From Cellulomonas sp. (GTDB lineage: Bacteria; Actinomycetota; Actinomycetes; Actinomycetales; Cellulomonadaceae): a DNA stretch of 48,502 bases. Each line of letters begins with the position of its first letter. Position 1 is the stretch's first letter. Made by a program: the position numbers and the translations under genes. Where the stretch lies: the NCBI GenBank assembly GCA_031178625.1, contig JAPSIR010000005.1, forward strand, positions 1 through 48,502, written 5' to 3'. The notes below the pieces were generated by a model. The model saw nothing but the letters and a program-made list of their open reading frames with translations. It searched no databases and had not been told where the DNA came from. Positions 19,938 to 29,787 of this stretch are shown in pieces.

Positions 19938-20513
19938 TCAGGCGAGCCCGAGGTCGCCGAGGCCGAACAGGGGGTGGTACGGCACGCCGAGCGCCTCGAT
20001 CGCCTCCCGCGCACCGGTCGCCCGGTCGACGATCGTCGCCACGCCGAGGACCTCGCCGCCGGCCTCGCGCACGGCCTCGACCGCGGCGATCGGGGAGCCG
20101 CCGGTGGTCGACGTGTCCTCGACGACGACGACGCGGCGGCCGGCGACGTCGGGGCCCTCGATGCGCCGCTGCATGCCGTGCGCCTTCGCCTCCTTGCGGA
20201 CGACGAACGCGTCGAGGTCCTGCCCGCGCGACGCGGCCGCGTGCAGCAGCGCGGTCGCGACGGGGTCCGCGCCGAGCGTGAGCCCGCCGACCGCGTCGAC
20301 CTCCGCCGTGCCGAGCCCGGCCTCCTCGAGCATGTCCAGCATCAGGTGGCCGATCAGGGGGGCGGCGCGGTGGTGCAGCGTCGCGCGGCGCAGGTCGACG
20401 TAGTAGTCGGCCTCCCGGCCCGACGACAGCGTCACCCGCCCGCGCACGACGGCGAGCTCGACGATCAGGTCCCGCAGCTGCTCGCGCGGGGTGGGCGACA
20501 GGTCGGAGGTCAC
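19938..20513 (-). CDS. pyrE: Orotate phosphoribosyltransferase
   Basis: This enzyme transfers ribose-5-phosphate from PRPP to orotate in UMP synthesis. The 191-residue length is typical. The PRPP-binding motif is VVVVEDTSTTGGSP (around residue 128), preceded by the flexible catalytic loop VVRKEAKAHGMQRRIEG with its conserved Lys residues. It begins with GTG at 20513; the ribosome site is weak. The short region upstream (20514-20575) should hold its promoter and merges with the 15-base tandem repeat at 20576-20650. Confidence 0.95.
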   Translation of the reverse strand: MTSDLSPTPREQLRDLIVELAVVRGRVTLSSGREADYYVDLRRATLHHRAAPLIGHLMLDMLEEAGLGTAEVDAVGGLTLGADPVATALLHAAASRGQDLDAFVVRKEAKAHGMQRRIEGPDVAGRRVVVVEDTSTTGGSPIAAVEAVREAGGEVLGVATIVDRATGAREAIEALGVPYHPLFGLGDLGLA

Positions 20514-20575
20514 GGCGGACAGCGTAGCGACGCGCGCCCGCCCGGCCGGTGTGCGCTCGGCCGGCCGGGTGCCGT

Positions 20576-20650
20576 CGGCGTGCGCTCAGTCGGTGTGCGG
20601 CCGGTCGGTGTGCGAGGGGTCGGTGTGCGACCGGTCGGTCTGCGCGGGGC
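20576..20650. repeat. Five tandem 15-bp units across the SDR stop codon
   Basis: Units start at 20576, 20591, 20606, 20621 and 20636, with consensus CGGTGTGCGNCCGGT. The SDR stop (20586-20588) falls in the first unit. Translated on the minus strand, the array gives an S/R-H-T-D-P/R-type repeat at the end of the SDR protein. Confidence 0.85.
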
Positions 20651-21452
20651 CCTCGTCCACGGCCTCCGACGCCGTCGGCTCGTCGGGCAGCTCGACGGCC
20701 TTGCGGTACCGCCCGATCGCCCGCACCGCGGACCGCGGCAGCACCCGCACCAGCGCGGACGTCGCCTTGTACCGCAGGCTCGGCGTCGAGATCACGACGC
20801 CGCGGCGCACGTCCGCGAGCGCGGTGGCCACCACGTCCTCGGGGTCGAGCCACGCCACGTCCGGGTAGGCGCTCGTGTCGATGTCCCCGCGCGCGTGGAA
20901 CTCCGTGTGCGTGAAGCCCGGGCAGACGACGGTGGCGGTGACGCCGGTCCCCTGCAGCTCGACCGCCAGGCCCTCGGTGAACGAGCGCACCCACGCCTTG
21001 TGGGCGGAGTACGTGCCGGAGGCGAGCAGCGCGGCGACGGAGGCGACGTTGAGGACCGCGCCGCGGCCGCGCTCGACCATCGCGCCCGCGGCCGCGTGCG
21101 ACAGCACCATGACGGCCCGGACCATGACGTCCAGGCCCTCCTCCTCGCGGCGGACGTCGCCGCCGACGAAGCGCTGGTGGATGCCGAAGCCGGCGTTGTT
21201 GACGAGCAGGCCGACGGGGCGCTCGGTGGCCCGCAGGCGGTCGGCGACGCGCTCGACGTCGGCGCGGTCCGTCAGGTCGGCGACGAGGACCTCGGCGTGC
21301 ACGCCGGCGGCGGCCTCGAGCTGGCGGGCGAGGCGCGTGAGGCGCTGCCCGTCACGGGCGACGAGCACGACGTCGTGCCGGGCTGTCGCGAGCTGCCAGG
21401 CGAACTCGAGCCCGAGGCCGGCGCTCGCCCCGGTGACCAGTGCGGTTCCCAT
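20586..21452 (-). CDS. Short-chain dehydrogenase/reductase (SDR)
   Basis: A 288-residue NAD(P)-dependent oxidoreductase of the classical SDR type. The cofactor loop is TGASAGLGLEF, followed by VNNAGFG and the catalytic Ser with TYSAHKAW (the Tyr-x-x-x-Lys pair). The chain runs past the Rossmann core into a basic amphipathic region and a repetitive tail ending SHTDRPHTD, encoded by the 15-base repeat; that tail is probably dispensable. The ATG at 21452 directly precedes the cofactor loop (MGTALVTGAS). It diverges from recQ. The substrate is unknown. Confidence 0.92.
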   Translation of the reverse strand: MGTALVTGASAGLGLEFAWQLATARHDVVLVARDGQRLTRLARQLEAAAGVHAEVLVADLTDRADVERVADRLRATERPVGLLVNNAGFGIHQRFVGGDVRREEEGLDVMVRAVMVLSHAAAGAMVERGRGAVLNVASVAALLASGTYSAHKAWVRSFTEGLAVELQGTGVTATVVCPGFTHTEFHARGDIDTSAYPDVAWLDPEDVVATALADVRRGVVISTPSLRYKATSALVRVLPRSAVRAIGRYRKAVELPDEPTASEAVDEGPAQTDRSHTDPSHTDRPHTD

Positions 21453-21593
21453 GGGCGCCACCCTACGGAACCTCCCGGTGCCCGCGCGGCCCGTCGGGGA
21501 TCGGCGGGCGGGACGGCGGGCGAGGTCCGCGTGCCGGTCCACAGGGAGAGCCGGGGGCCACCGCGCCCGGGCGCGGGCTCGTAGGGTGGTCGC

Positions 21594-23645
21594 GTGCTGC
21601 CGGACCCCACCTCCCCCGACGCGCCGCCGGACGTCCCGCCGGACCCGTTCGCCGGTGGCGACGAGCCGCCGTGGTGGGACGTCGAGCCCCCCGCCGACGC
21701 GTGGGAGCCGCCCGCCGACCCGTGGGAAGCCCCGGGCGGCGCGGTCGCCGCGCGGCCCCGGCGTGCCGGGAGCGTCGCGTCGCGGGACCCCGGTCGCCCG
21801 GCGCCGTCGCACGGCGACGCGCGCACGGTGCTGCACCGCGTGTGGGGGTACGACGCGTTCCGCGGGGACCAGGAGGCGGTCGTCGACACGGTCGTCGGCG
21901 GCGGCGACGCGGTGGTGCTCATGCCGACCGGCGGCGGCAAGTCGCTCTGCTACCAGGTGCCCGCGCTGGTCCGCGAGGGCACGGGCGTCGTGGTGTCCCC
22001 GCTGATCGCGCTCATGCAGGACCAGGTCGACGCCCTGTCGGCGCTGGGCGTGCGGGCCGGGTTCCTCAACTCCACGCAGGAGCGGGACCAGCGACGGGCC
22101 GTCGAGGACGCGTTCCTCGCGGGCGAGCTGGACCTGCTGTACCTGGCGCCCGAGCGGCTGCGCGTGCCGGAGACGCTGGACCTGCTCGGGCGCGGGCACG
22201 TCGCCCTGTTCGCGATCGACGAGGCGCACTGCGTGAGCCAGTGGGGCCACGACTTCCGCCCCGACTACCTGCAGCTGTCGGTGCTGCACGAGCGCTGGCC
22301 CGACGTCCCCCGCATCGCGCTCACCGCGACGGCGACCCCGGCGACGCACCGGGAGATCTGCCAGCGCCTGCAGCTCGAGGACGCGCGGCAGTTCGTCGCG
22401 AGCTTCGACCGCCCGAACATCCGCTACCGCATCGTCGGCAAGGACGACCCGCGCCGCCAGCTGCTGCACCTGCTGCGCACCGAGCACGACGGCGACTCCG
22501 GCATCGTCTACTGCCTCTCGCGGGCGTCGGTCGAGCAGACGGCGGAGTGGCTGGTCCGCAACGGCGTCGACGCGCTGCCGTACCACGCGGGCCTCGACCG
22601 CCGCGTGCGGGCGCAGAACCAGTCACGGTTCCTGCGCGAGGACGGCCTCGTGATGGTCGCGACGATCGCGTTCGGCATGGGCATCGACAAGCCGGACGTG
22701 CGGTTCGTCGCCCACCTCGACCTGCCCAAGTCGGTGGAGGGGTACTACCAGGAGACGGGCCGCGCGGGGCGCGACGGGCTGCCGTCGACGGCGTGGCTGG
22801 CGTACGGGCTCGCGGACGTCGTGCAGCAGCGCAAGATGATCGACGGCTCCGAGGGCGACGCCGAGCACCGCCGCCGCCTCACGCAGCACCTCGACGCGAT
22901 GCTCGCGCTGTGCGAGACGGTCGACTGCCGCCGCGTGCAGCTGCTCGCGTACTTCGGCCAGCCGTCGGACGGGCCGTGCGGCAACTGCGACACGTGCCTC
23001 GAGCCCCCGGAGTCGTGGGACGGCACGGTCCCCACGCAGAAGCTGCTGTCGACGGTGGTGCGCCTCGACCAGCGCGGGCAGCGGTACGGCGTCGGCCACG
23101 TGGTCGACATCCTGCGCGGCAAGGAGACGCCGCGCGTGCGCCAGCTCGGGCACGAGCAGCTCTCGACGTTCGGCATCGGGCAGGACCTGTCCGACGGCGA
23201 GTGGCGCGGTGTGGTGCGCCAGCTGCTGGCGGCGGAGCTGCTGGCGGTCGACACGCAGGGGTACGGCACGCTGCGGATCACGCCCGCGTCGGCGGACGTG
23301 CTGCGCGGCGAGCGGGAGGTGCGGCTCCGGCGGGAGCCGGAGCGCACCGGACGGGTCGCCCGCGAGCGCCGGGGCGGCGGCCGGTCGGCGGCCGCGGCAG
23401 ACCTCACGGGCGGCGACGCGTCGGCGTTCGAGGCGCTGCGTGCGTGGCGCGCGGGCGCGGCCAAGGAGCAGGGCGTCCCCGCGTACGTGGTGTTCCACGA
23501 CGCGACGCTGCGGGAGATCGCGACGCGCCGGCCGACGTCCCGCGCCGAGCTCGGCACGATCGGCGGCGTCGGCGCCGCCAAGCTCGACCGCTACGCGGAC
23601 GGGGTGCTGGCGACCATCGCCGGCCTGGGGGACGACCCGGCCTGA
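21594..23645 (+). CDS. recQ: ATP-dependent DNA helicase RecQ
   Basis: A 683-residue 3'-5' helicase for recombination and repair. An acidic, Pro/Trp-rich N-terminal 70 residues precede the helicase core, with Walker [20 protein letters not shown] box [20 protein letters not shown] and motif [14 protein letters not shown]. The RecQ-C zinc site uses Cys in ETVDCRR and [10 protein letters not shown] winged helix and a C-terminal HRDC domain ([19 protein letters not shown], then [11 protein letters not shown]) complete the full bacterial RecQ plan. The GTG at 21594 is the likely start; the extra N terminus is unusual but common in related actinobacteria. Confidence 0.96.
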   Translation: MLPDPTSPDAPPDVPPDPFAGGDEPPWWDVEPPADAWEPPADPWEAPGGAVAARPRRAGSVASRDPGRPAPSHGDARTVLHRVWGYDAFRGDQEAVVDTVVGGGDAVVLMPTGGGKSLCYQVPALVREGTGVVVSPLIALMQDQVDALSALGVRAGFLNSTQERDQRRAVEDAFLAGELDLLYLAPERLRVPETLDLLGRGHVALFAIDEAHCVSQWGHDFRPDYLQLSVLHERWPDVPRIALTATATPATHREICQRLQLEDARQFVASFDRPNIRYRIVGKDDPRRQLLHLLRTEHDGDSGIVYCLSRASVEQTAEWLVRNGVDALPYHAGLDRRVRAQNQSRFLREDGLVMVATIAFGMGIDKPDVRFVAHLDLPKSVEGYYQETGRAGRDGLPSTAWLAYGLADVVQQRKMIDGSEGDAEHRRRLTQHLDAMLALCETVDCRRVQLLAYFGQPSDGPCGNCDTCLEPPESWDGTVPTQKLLSTVVRLDQRGQRYGVGHVVDILRGKETPRVRQLGHEQLSTFGIGQDLSDGEWRGVVRQLLAAELLAVDTQGYGTLRITPASADVLRGEREVRLRREPERTGRVARERRGGGRSAAAADLTGGDASAFEALRAWRAGAAKEQGVPAYVVFHDATLREIATRRPTSRAELGTIGGVGAAKLDRYADGVLATIAGLGDDPA

Positions 23646-23684
23646 CCCGCCCGGACCTCGGCCGTCAGCGCCGTGCGCAGTGCG

Positions 23685-24692
23685 TCAGGCGGGGGCGGGG
23701 CCCGTCGAGCCGCGGATGACCAGGTGCGTGGGCAGGACCGACGGGTCGCTGCCGTGCCCGGCGTAGGGGCCGGTGCCCTCGAGCCGTGAGATGAGCAGGT
23801 CGGCGGCGAGGCGGCCGGCGCGCTCCATGGGCGACGCGACGGTCGTCAGGGCGGGGCGGACCAGGTCGGCGCCGAAGACGTCGTCGCAGCCGACGACGCT
23901 CATCCGCGCCGGCACGTCGACCCCGCGCGCGTCGAGCCGCTCGAGGATGCCGAACGCGAGCAGGTCGTTGAACGCGACCACGGCGGTGACGTCCGCCTGG
24001 ACGGCGGCGTCGGCGGCGGCGGGCCCGGCCGTGCGCACCGGCGCGTACGGGCCGAGGACGGTGACGTCGAGGCCGAGGCGCGCGGCGGCGGGGTGCAGGG
24101 CCGCCTGCCGGCGGGTGTCCGACCACGACGTGCGCGGGCCGGACGCGTACGCGACCCGGCGGTGCCCCAGCGAGGCGAGGTGCTCGAGCGCCTGCACGAG
24201 CCCGCCGGGGGTGTCGATGAGCACGCTCGGCGCCGACAGCGACGGGCTGGTGCGGTTGACCGCGACGACCGGCAGGTCCGCGGCGAGCTCGGCGAGACGC
24301 GCGTCGGCGAGGCGCGACGCGGCGAGGACCGCGCCGTCGACGGTGCCGCGCAGGCCGACGAGCGCACGGGCCTCCGCCTCGGCGGACTCCTCGGTGTCGA
24401 CGAGCACCTGCACGTACCCGCCCTCGCGGAGGCGCGCGCCCGTGCCCCGCACGAGCCCGAAGTAGAACGGGTTGGTGACGTCGGGGACGACCAGTGCCAC
24501 CGTGGTGGTGCGCCCCGACGACAGCGCGCGGGCGGAGGCGCTGGGCGTGTACCCGAGGGCGTCCGCGGCGGCGCGGACCCGCTCGGTGGTGTGCGCGCTG
24601 ATGCGTCCGGGACGCGTGAGTGCGCGCGAGGCCGTCGAGACGGCGACGCCCGCCTTCTCCGCGACGTCGCGCAGCGTGGGCTGCCTGCTCAC
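23685..24692 (-). CDS. LacI-family regulator of the ManD/GH67 module
   Basis: A 335-residue repressor. The helix-turn-helix is [20 protein letters not shown] and the hinge ends [19 protein letters not shown]. The sensor domain follows ([47 protein letters not shown]). The GTG at 24692 has GGAGG five bases upstream. It diverges from manD and its promoter faces the operator at 24779-24794, so it most likely represses the glucuronoxylan genes and perhaps itself. The inducer may be a uronate or an aldouronic acid; this is inferred from its neighbours. Confidence 0.94.
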   Translation of the reverse strand: MSRQPTLRDVAEKAGVAVSTASRALTRPGRISAHTTERVRAAADALGYTPSASARALSSGRTTTVALVVPDVTNPFYFGLVRGTGARLREGGYVQVLVDTEESAEAEARALVGLRGTVDGAVLAASRLADARLAELAADLPVVAVNRTSPSLSAPSVLIDTPGGLVQALEHLASLGHRRVAYASGPRTSWSDTRRQAALHPAAARLGLDVTVLGPYAPVRTAGPAAADAAVQADVTAVVAFNDLLAFGILERLDARGVDVPARMSVVGCDDVFGADLVRPALTTVASPMERAGRLAADLLISRLEGTGPYAGHGSDPSVLPTHLVIRGSTGPAPA

Positions 24693-24778
24693 GCGGTCCT
24701 CCGTTCGCTGCGTGTCGTGACGGGCCCGGCGCGCCGCCGGCGAGGCGGTGCGCCCGTGGCACATCGGGTGGCAAATCA

Positions 24779-24794
24779 TGGCACACGATTGCCA
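24779..24794. promoter_or_regulatory. LacI-type operator upstream of manD
   Basis: TGGCACACGATTGCCA is a 16-base palindrome with perfect 5-base arms and the central CG typical of LacI-family operators. Two further TGGCA half-sites lie at 24757-24761 and 24769-24773. The operator overlaps the -35 box of the promoter at 24789-24818. Confidence 0.75.
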
Positions 24795-24818
24795 TCTCGC
24801 GGCAGCCCTGCCTACGCT
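24789..24818 (+). promoter_or_regulatory. Predicted promoter of manD-GH67
   Basis: TTGCCA (24789-24794) matches the -35 consensus at five of six positions and is followed after 18 bases by TACGCT (24813-24818). The -35 is the right arm of the LacI-type operator. Transcription would start about 40 bases before the manD ATG. Confidence 0.55.
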
Positions 24819-24862
24819 CGCCGCAGCCCGCCGACGACGTGCGGGCGGGAGGAGCGACAAGG

Positions 24863-26095
24863 ATGTCCACCGCGATCCGCACCGCCGAGGTGCTGGTCTC
24901 CAGCCCCGGCCGCAACTTCGTGACCCTGCGCGTGGTCACCGAGGACGGTGTCGTCGGGCTCGGCGACGCGACGCTGAACGGCCGCGAGCTGTCCGTCGCC
25001 AGCTACCTGACCGACCACGTGGTCCCCCTGCTCACCGGCAGGGACGCGCACCGGATCGAGGACACCTGGCAGTTCCTCTACCGCAGCGCGTACTGGCGTC
25101 GCGGCCCGGTGACCATGGCCGCCATCGCCGCCGTCGACATGGCCCTGTGGGACATCAAGGCGCGCCTCGCCGGCATGCCGCTGTACCAGCTCCTCGGCGG
25201 CGCGAGCCGGACCGGGCTCATGGCGTACGGGCACGCGTCCGGCCGCGACCTGCCGGAGCTGTTCGACTCGATCCGCCGGCACCTCGACGAGGGCTTCCGC
25301 TCGATCCGCGTGCAGACGTCCGTGCCCGGCATCACCGCCGTCTACGGGGTCGCCGCGCAGCCGTCCACGTCCGGCCGGTACGACTACGAGCCCGCGCAGC
25401 GCGCGCCGCTGCCCGCCGAGGAGGACTGGGACACGCGCGCGTACATGCGGCACCTGCCCGGCGTCTTCGAGGCCGTGCGCAACGAGTTCGGGCCCGACCT
25501 GCCGCTGCTCCACGACGGCCACCACCGCATGACCCCGATCCAGGCGGCACGCCTCGGCAAGGACCTCGAGCCGTACGACCTGTTCTGGCTCGAGGACTGC
25601 ACGCCGGCGGAGAACCAGGAGGCGCTGCGGCTGGTCCGCCAGCACACCGTCACGCCGCTCGCGATCGGCGAGGTCTTCAACACCGTCTGGGACTACCAGA
25701 CGATCATCCGCGAGCAGCTGATCGACTACGTGCGCTCCTCCGTGACGCACGCCGGCGGCATCACCGCCCTGCGCCGGATCGTCGACTACGCGGCCCAGTA
25801 CCAGATCAAGTCGGGCTTCCACGGGCCGACCGACATCTCCCCCGTCGGCATGGCGGCGGCGCTGCACCTCGGGCTCGCGATCCACAACTTCGGGATCCAG
25901 GAGTACATGCAGCACTCGGCGACGACGCACGAGGTGTTCCGCACGTCGTTCACGTTCGTCGACGGGTACCTGCACCCCTCGGACGAGCCGGGCCTGGGCG
26001 TCGTGCACGACGACGACGCGGCCGCGCGGTTCCCGTACGAGACGGCGTACCTGCCGTTCAACCGGCTCAAGGACGGGACGGTGCACGACTGGTGA
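24863..26095 (+). CDS. manD: D-mannonate dehydratase, enolase superfamily (ManD)
   Basis: A 410-residue cytoplasmic enzyme that dehydrates D-mannonate to 2-keto-3-deoxygluconate in glucuronate breakdown. It is the enolase-superfamily type, not UxuA. Metal ligands are Asp218 (LLHDGHHRM), Glu244 (FWLEDCTP) and Glu270 (AIGEVFNT). His220, Arg149 (SIRVQTS), Tyr161 (AVYGVA) and His320 (GFHGPTD) fit the catalytic set of known ManD enzymes. Some ManD homologues have low activity and other roles, so the exact substrate is not certain. The ATG at 24863 gives the family N terminus. Its stop overlaps the GH67 start (GTGA). Confidence 0.92.
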   Translation: MSTAIRTAEVLVSSPGRNFVTLRVVTEDGVVGLGDATLNGRELSVASYLTDHVVPLLTGRDAHRIEDTWQFLYRSAYWRRGPVTMAAIAAVDMALWDIKARLAGMPLYQLLGGASRTGLMAYGHASGRDLPELFDSIRRHLDEGFRSIRVQTSVPGITAVYGVAAQPSTSGRYDYEPAQRAPLPAEEDWDTRAYMRHLPGVFEAVRNEFGPDLPLLHDGHHRMTPIQAARLGKDLEPYDLFWLEDCTPAENQEALRLVRQHTVTPLAIGEVFNTVWDYQTIIREQLIDYVRSSVTHAGGITALRRIVDYAAQYQIKSGFHGPTDISPVGMAAALHLGLAIHNFGIQEYMQHSATTHEVFRTSFTFVDGYLHPSDEPGLGVVHDDDAAARFPYETAYLPFNRLKDGTVHDW

Positions 26096-28305
26096 GCGCC
26101 ACGACGACGCAGCAGAGCTGGCAGGACGTCCCCTGGCAGGACCGCGGCTGGCACGACGCCTGGCTGCCCGACGCGGCGTTCCGGCCGCTCGGCTCCCGGC
26201 GGGTGCTCGTGGCACTCGGTCCGGACGCCGGGCCGGTCGGCGACACCGTGGTCGCGGAGGTGCGCCGGGCGACGCGGCTGTTCGGCGGCTCGCTGACGGT
26301 GAGCACGGCGGACGCGCCCGTCGAGGCCGAGGCGGTCGACGCGCACGACGTCACGCTGGTGGTCGCGGTCCGGGCGGCCGGCGTCAGCGGGGTGGCGATG
26401 CAGTTCGCGCACCCCACGACCGATCCGAACGCGCACCTCGTCGGGGCCGCGAGCGGCGGCGCCCTGGACGGGTCCGCGAGCGCCCCGATCGGCGAGGAGG
26501 CGTTCCTGCTGGGGCGCCGCGACGGCCGGGCCTACGTCGTGGCGGGCGGCCATCGCGGGCTCCTGTACGGCCTGCACGCGCTGGTGCGCGCCGGTGAGCG
26601 CGCCTGGGCGGCGGACGAGGACCCGGTGTTCGACCTGCCCGTGTCGTCGCTGCGCATGCTCGACCACTGGGACAACGTCGACGTGCACCCCGTCATGGGC
26701 CAGGTCGAGCGCGGCTACGCCGGCGGGTCGCTCTGGTTCGAGGCGGGGCGCGTCCGCGAGGACCTCACCCGCGTCGCCGCGTACGCGCGGCTGCTGGGCT
26801 CGGTGGGCATCAACGCCGTCTCGCTGAACAACGTCAACGTCGGCCGCACCGAGGCGCGGCTGCTCACCGACGGCCTGGGCGACGTCGCCCGGCTCGCTGA
26901 CGTGTTCCGCCCGCACGGCGTCCGCACGTACCTGTCGGTGTCGTTCGCGGCGCCGATGACGATCGGCGGCCTGCCGACGTCGGACCCGCTCGACCCGGAC
27001 GTGCAGCGCTGGTGGGCCGCGGCCGCGGACCGCGTGTGGGCGACGGTCCCGGACTTCGGCGGGTTCGTCGTCAAGGCGGACTCCGAGGGGCAGCCGGGGC
27101 CGTTCGCGTACGGGCGCGACCACGCCGACGGCGCGAACCTGCTGGCGCGCGCGGTGGCACCGCACAGCGGCACGGTGTTCTGGCGGGCGTTCGTCTACAA
27201 CCACACGCAGGACTGGCGGGACCGGTCGACCGACCGCGCCCGCGCGGCGTACGACCACTTCCACCCGCTCGACGGGCGGTTCGACGAGAACGTCGTGCTG
27301 CAGGTCAAGCACGGGCCGCTCGACTTCCAGACGCGCGAGGCCGTCTCCCCCGTCATCGGCGCGATGCCGCGCACGCGCGTCGCCGTCGAGCTGCAGGTGA
27401 CGCAGGAGTACACCGGGCACCAGAAGCACGTCTGCTACCTGGGGCCGTGGTGGAGCGAGATCCTGGGCTTCCCCCTGACGGAGGATGCGACCCGGACGGT
27501 CGCGGAGATCGCCACGGGGCTCCCGGGCGGACCGGAGGGCACCGTCCACGGTCCCGAGGTCGAGGGCCTGCGGGAGGGCGGCATCGTCGCCGTCGCGAAC
27601 GCCGGCGACGACGTCTTCTGGACCGGCCACCCGCTCGCCCAGGCCAACCTCTACGCGTTCGCACGGCTCGCGTGGAGCCCGGGGGCGGACCCGGTCGCGG
27701 TCCTCGACGAGTGGATCGGCCTGACGTTCCCCGACGCCGACCCGCGCGTGCGCGCGACGCTGCACCGCCTCATGGACGGCTCGTGGCGCACCTACGAGGC
27801 GTACACCGCGCCGCTCGGCGTCGGCTTCATGGTGACGCCGGGCTCGCACTACGGGCCGTCGGTCGACGGGTACGAGTACAGCCCGTGGGGCACGTACCAC
27901 TTCGCCGATCGCGACGGCATCGGCGTCGACCGCACCCGCGCGACCGGCACCGGGTACACCGGCCAGTACGAGGCGCCGTGGCGGGACGTCTACGAGGACG
28001 TCGCAACCTGCCCCGACGAGCTGCTGCTCTTCTTCCACCACGTCCCGTGGGAGCACCGGCTGCACTCCGGCACGACCGTCGCGCAGCACGTGTACGACTC
28101 GCGCGCCGACGCCGTCGACGAGGTCGAGCGCATGGTGGCCGCGTGGGTGGACGTCGCCGGTCTCGTCGACGACGCCCTGCACGCCCGCGTCACCGAGCGG
28201 CTCGCGGAGCAGCTGCGCTCGGCCACCGAGTGGCGCGACCAGGTGCGCACGTACGTGTTCCGCAAGAGCGGCGTGCCCGACGCGTCGGGCCGACCGATCT
28301 ACTGA
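26092..28305 (+). CDS. aguA: Alpha-glucuronidase, GH67
   Basis: A 737-residue inverting glycosidase that removes (4-O-methyl)glucuronic acid from the non-reducing end of xylo-oligosaccharides. Family blocks are [11 protein letters not shown] and [11 protein letters not shown]. The predicted general acid is Glu332 in [17 protein letters not shown], and the base pair is Asp411 ([10 protein letters not shown]) and Glu439 ([10 protein letters not shown]). The spacings of 79 and 28 residues equal those in the Geobacillus enzyme. There is no signal peptide, in line with the cytoplasmic family. It starts at GTG 26092, overlapping the manD stop, so translation is coupled and the freed glucuronate can pass to the ManD branch. 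A strong terminator follows at 28320. Confidence 0.96.
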   Translation: MSATTTQQSWQDVPWQDRGWHDAWLPDAAFRPLGSRRVLVALGPDAGPVGDTVVAEVRRATRLFGGSLTVSTADAPVEAEAVDAHDVTLVVAVRAAGVSGVAMQFAHPTTDPNAHLVGAASGGALDGSASAPIGEEAFLLGRRDGRAYVVAGGHRGLLYGLHALVRAGERAWAADEDPVFDLPVSSLRMLDHWDNVDVHPVMGQVERGYAGGSLWFEAGRVREDLTRVAAYARLLGSVGINAVSLNNVNVGRTEARLLTDGLGDVARLADVFRPHGVRTYLSVSFAAPMTIGGLPTSDPLDPDVQRWWAAAADRVWATVPDFGGFVVKADSEGQPGPFAYGRDHADGANLLARAVAPHSGTVFWRAFVYNHTQDWRDRSTDRARAAYDHFHPLDGRFDENVVLQVKHGPLDFQTREAVSPVIGAMPRTRVAVELQVTQEYTGHQKHVCYLGPWWSEILGFPLTEDATRTVAEIATGLPGGPEGTVHGPEVEGLREGGIVAVANAGDDVFWTGHPLAQANLYAFARLAWSPGADPVAVLDEWIGLTFPDADPRVRATLHRLMDGSWRTYEAYTAPLGVGFMVTPGSHYGPSVDGYEYSPWGTYHFADRDGIGVDRTRATGTGYTGQYEAPWRDVYEDVATCPDELLLFFHHVPWEHRLHSGTTVAQHVYDSRADAVDEVERMVAAWVDVAGLVDDALHARVTERLAEQLRSATEWRDQVRTYVFRKSGVPDASGRPIY

Positions 28306-28319
28306 CCGCCCACGGACGA

Positions 28320-28355
28320 CGTGAGGGTGCGGCCCGCGCGGGCCGCACCCTCACG
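28320..28355. terminator. Perfect 36-bp palindrome, bidirectional terminator
   Basis: Bases 28320-28355 are a perfect inverted repeat centred on CCGCGCGG. It lies between the convergent GH67 and aldo/keto reductase stops and can end both transcripts. Confidence 0.9.
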
Positions 28356-28373
28356 CACGTCGAGGCCCGACCG

Positions 28374-29414
28374 TCAGCGGCCCGTGCCGTCGACCGCGTG
28401 CTCCTCGATCGCGGCGATCTCGTCCGCGGTGAGCGGCGCCGCAGCGAGCGCCTGCACGTTGTCCTCGAGCTGCGCGACCGAGCTCGCGCCGATCAGCGCC
28501 GAGGTCACTCGCTCGTCCCGCAGCACCCACGACAGCGCCAGCTGCGCGAGGCTCTGCCCGCGCCCGGCCGCGATCTCGTCGAGCGCCCGCGCCCGCGTCA
28601 GGTACGTCTCCGACAGCGCCTGCGACGACAGGAACGGGCTGGCGCCCGCCGCGCGCGACCCGGCCGGCGCCTCCCCGCCGAGGTACTTGCCCGTGAGCAG
28701 CCCCTGCGCGAGCGGCGAGAACACGATCATGCCGACGCCCAGGTCCCCGACCGCGTCGAGCAGCGACTCCGTCTGCCCCTCGCCGACCAGCTCGACGTGC
28801 CGGTTGAACATCGAGTAGCTGGGCTGGTGGATGAGCAGGCGCGTGCCCATCTCGCCGAGGATGCGGTGCGCCTCGCGCGTCTGCGCCGGCGTGTAGTTGG
28901 AGACGCCGGCGTACAGCGCCTTCCCGCTCGTCACCGCGTGGTGCAGCGCGCCCATCGTCTCCTCGAGGGGCGTCGTCGGGTCCGGGCGGTGGTGGTAGAA
29001 GACGTCGACGTACTCCAGCCCCATGCGGCTCAGCGACGCGTCGAGCGAGGACAGCAGGTACTTGCGCGACCCGCCGTCCTGGTAGGGGCCCGACCACATG
29101 TCGTAGCCGGCCTTCGTCGAGATGACGAGCTCGTCGCGGTACGGGCGCAGGTCGCGCGCCAGGTGCCGGCCGAAGTTCTCCTCCGCGGCACCCGGCAGCG
29201 GCCCGTAGTTGTTCGCGAGGTCCATGTGCGTGACGCCGAGGTCGAACGCGCGGCGCAGCACGGCACGCTGGGTCTCGAACGGCGTCTGGTCGCCGAAGTT
29301 GTGCCACAGGCCGAGCGACAGCGCCGGCAGGTCGAGGCCGGAGCGACCGGTCCGGCGGTACGTCATCGCGTCGTACCGGGCGTCGTCGGCACGGTACGGC
29401 TGCAGGCTCGGCAT
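28374..29414 (-). CDS. Aldo/keto reductase (YghZ-like)
   Basis: A 346-residue NADPH-dependent reductase, the same length as E. coli YghZ (L-glyceraldehyde 3-phosphate reductase), which it resembles throughout. Features are YRRTGRSGLDLPALSLGLWH near the start, Asp and Tyr of MDLANNYGP, Lys of STKAGYDMW, His of FYHHRPDP, and the cofactor-binding NYTPAQTREAH and LIGASSVAQLEDN. The ATG at 29414 is used, with GAGG nine bases upstream; a GTG at 29429 is also possible. It lies convergent to GH67 and downstream of terC. A role in sugar or methylglyoxal-type aldehyde reduction is likely; the in vivo substrate is unknown. Confidence 0.93.
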   Translation of the reverse strand: MPSLQPYRADDARYDAMTYRRTGRSGLDLPALSLGLWHNFGDQTPFETQRAVLRRAFDLGVTHMDLANNYGPLPGAAEENFGRHLARDLRPYRDELVISTKAGYDMWSGPYQDGGSRKYLLSSLDASLSRMGLEYVDVFYHHRPDPTTPLEETMGALHHAVTSGKALYAGVSNYTPAQTREAHRILGEMGTRLLIHQPSYSMFNRHVELVGEGQTESLLDAVGDLGVGMIVFSPLAQGLLTGKYLGGEAPAGSRAAGASPFLSSQALSETYLTRARALDEIAAGRGQSLAQLALSWVLRDERVTSALIGASSVAQLEDNVQALAAAPLTADEIAAIEEHAVDGTGR

Positions 29415-29455
29415 CGGTGGCGTCCTCACGTGGCTCGGCGGCGGCGCCCGCTGCG

Positions 29456-29491
29456 GGCGCCGCCCGCCAGGCTAGCCGGGCGGGCGGCGCC
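29456..29491. terminator. 36-bp near-perfect palindrome, terC terminator
   Basis: Arms 29456-29468 and 29479-29491 are 13 bases each and perfect, around GGCTAGCC with one mismatch. It lies downstream of terC and just upstream of the aldo/keto reductase start, so it most likely ends the terC transcript. Confidence 0.8.
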
Positions 29492-29563
29492 GGCCGCCGC
29501 CGACCCGTCCGCAGCGCCGCCTCTCCTCCCCTCCGCCACCACCCTCCTCGCCGAGCGCGGTAC

Positions 29564-29695
29564 GTCCCGCCGGGGTTGGCAGTCGCATCTACCGCAGTCG
29601 AGCGCAGGTACCGCACTCGGCGGGGACGGGCGCGCGCGGACGAGGGTGCGCGCCGGGTTGGCGCGGGGGGCGTTGGAGGTCCCGCCGGGGTTGGC
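29564..29695. repeat. 17-bp direct repeat in a 370-base gene-free gap
   Basis: GTCCCGCCGGGGTTGGC occurs exactly at 29564-29580 and 29679-29695, and a degenerate third copy lies at about 29651-29662. Between them, TACCGCAGTCG and TACCGCACTCG form another near-repeat. The gap 29415-29787 otherwise contains only the terminator at 29456-29491; no gene is evident in it. Confidence 0.7.
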
Positions 29696-29787
29696 GCGCG
29701 GGCGCGGACAGGACGACGACGCCCGGCGGCCGGCGGGTGCCGGCGACCGGGCGGTCGTGGTGCTGCGGTGCGGGTGGTGCCGGGGCG

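Noticed and set aside
21594-21800. Separate small gene ahead of recQ
   Set aside because: The Pro/Asp/Trp-rich stretch is in frame with recQ, without a stop or an internal ribosome site, and reads as a disordered N-terminal extension.
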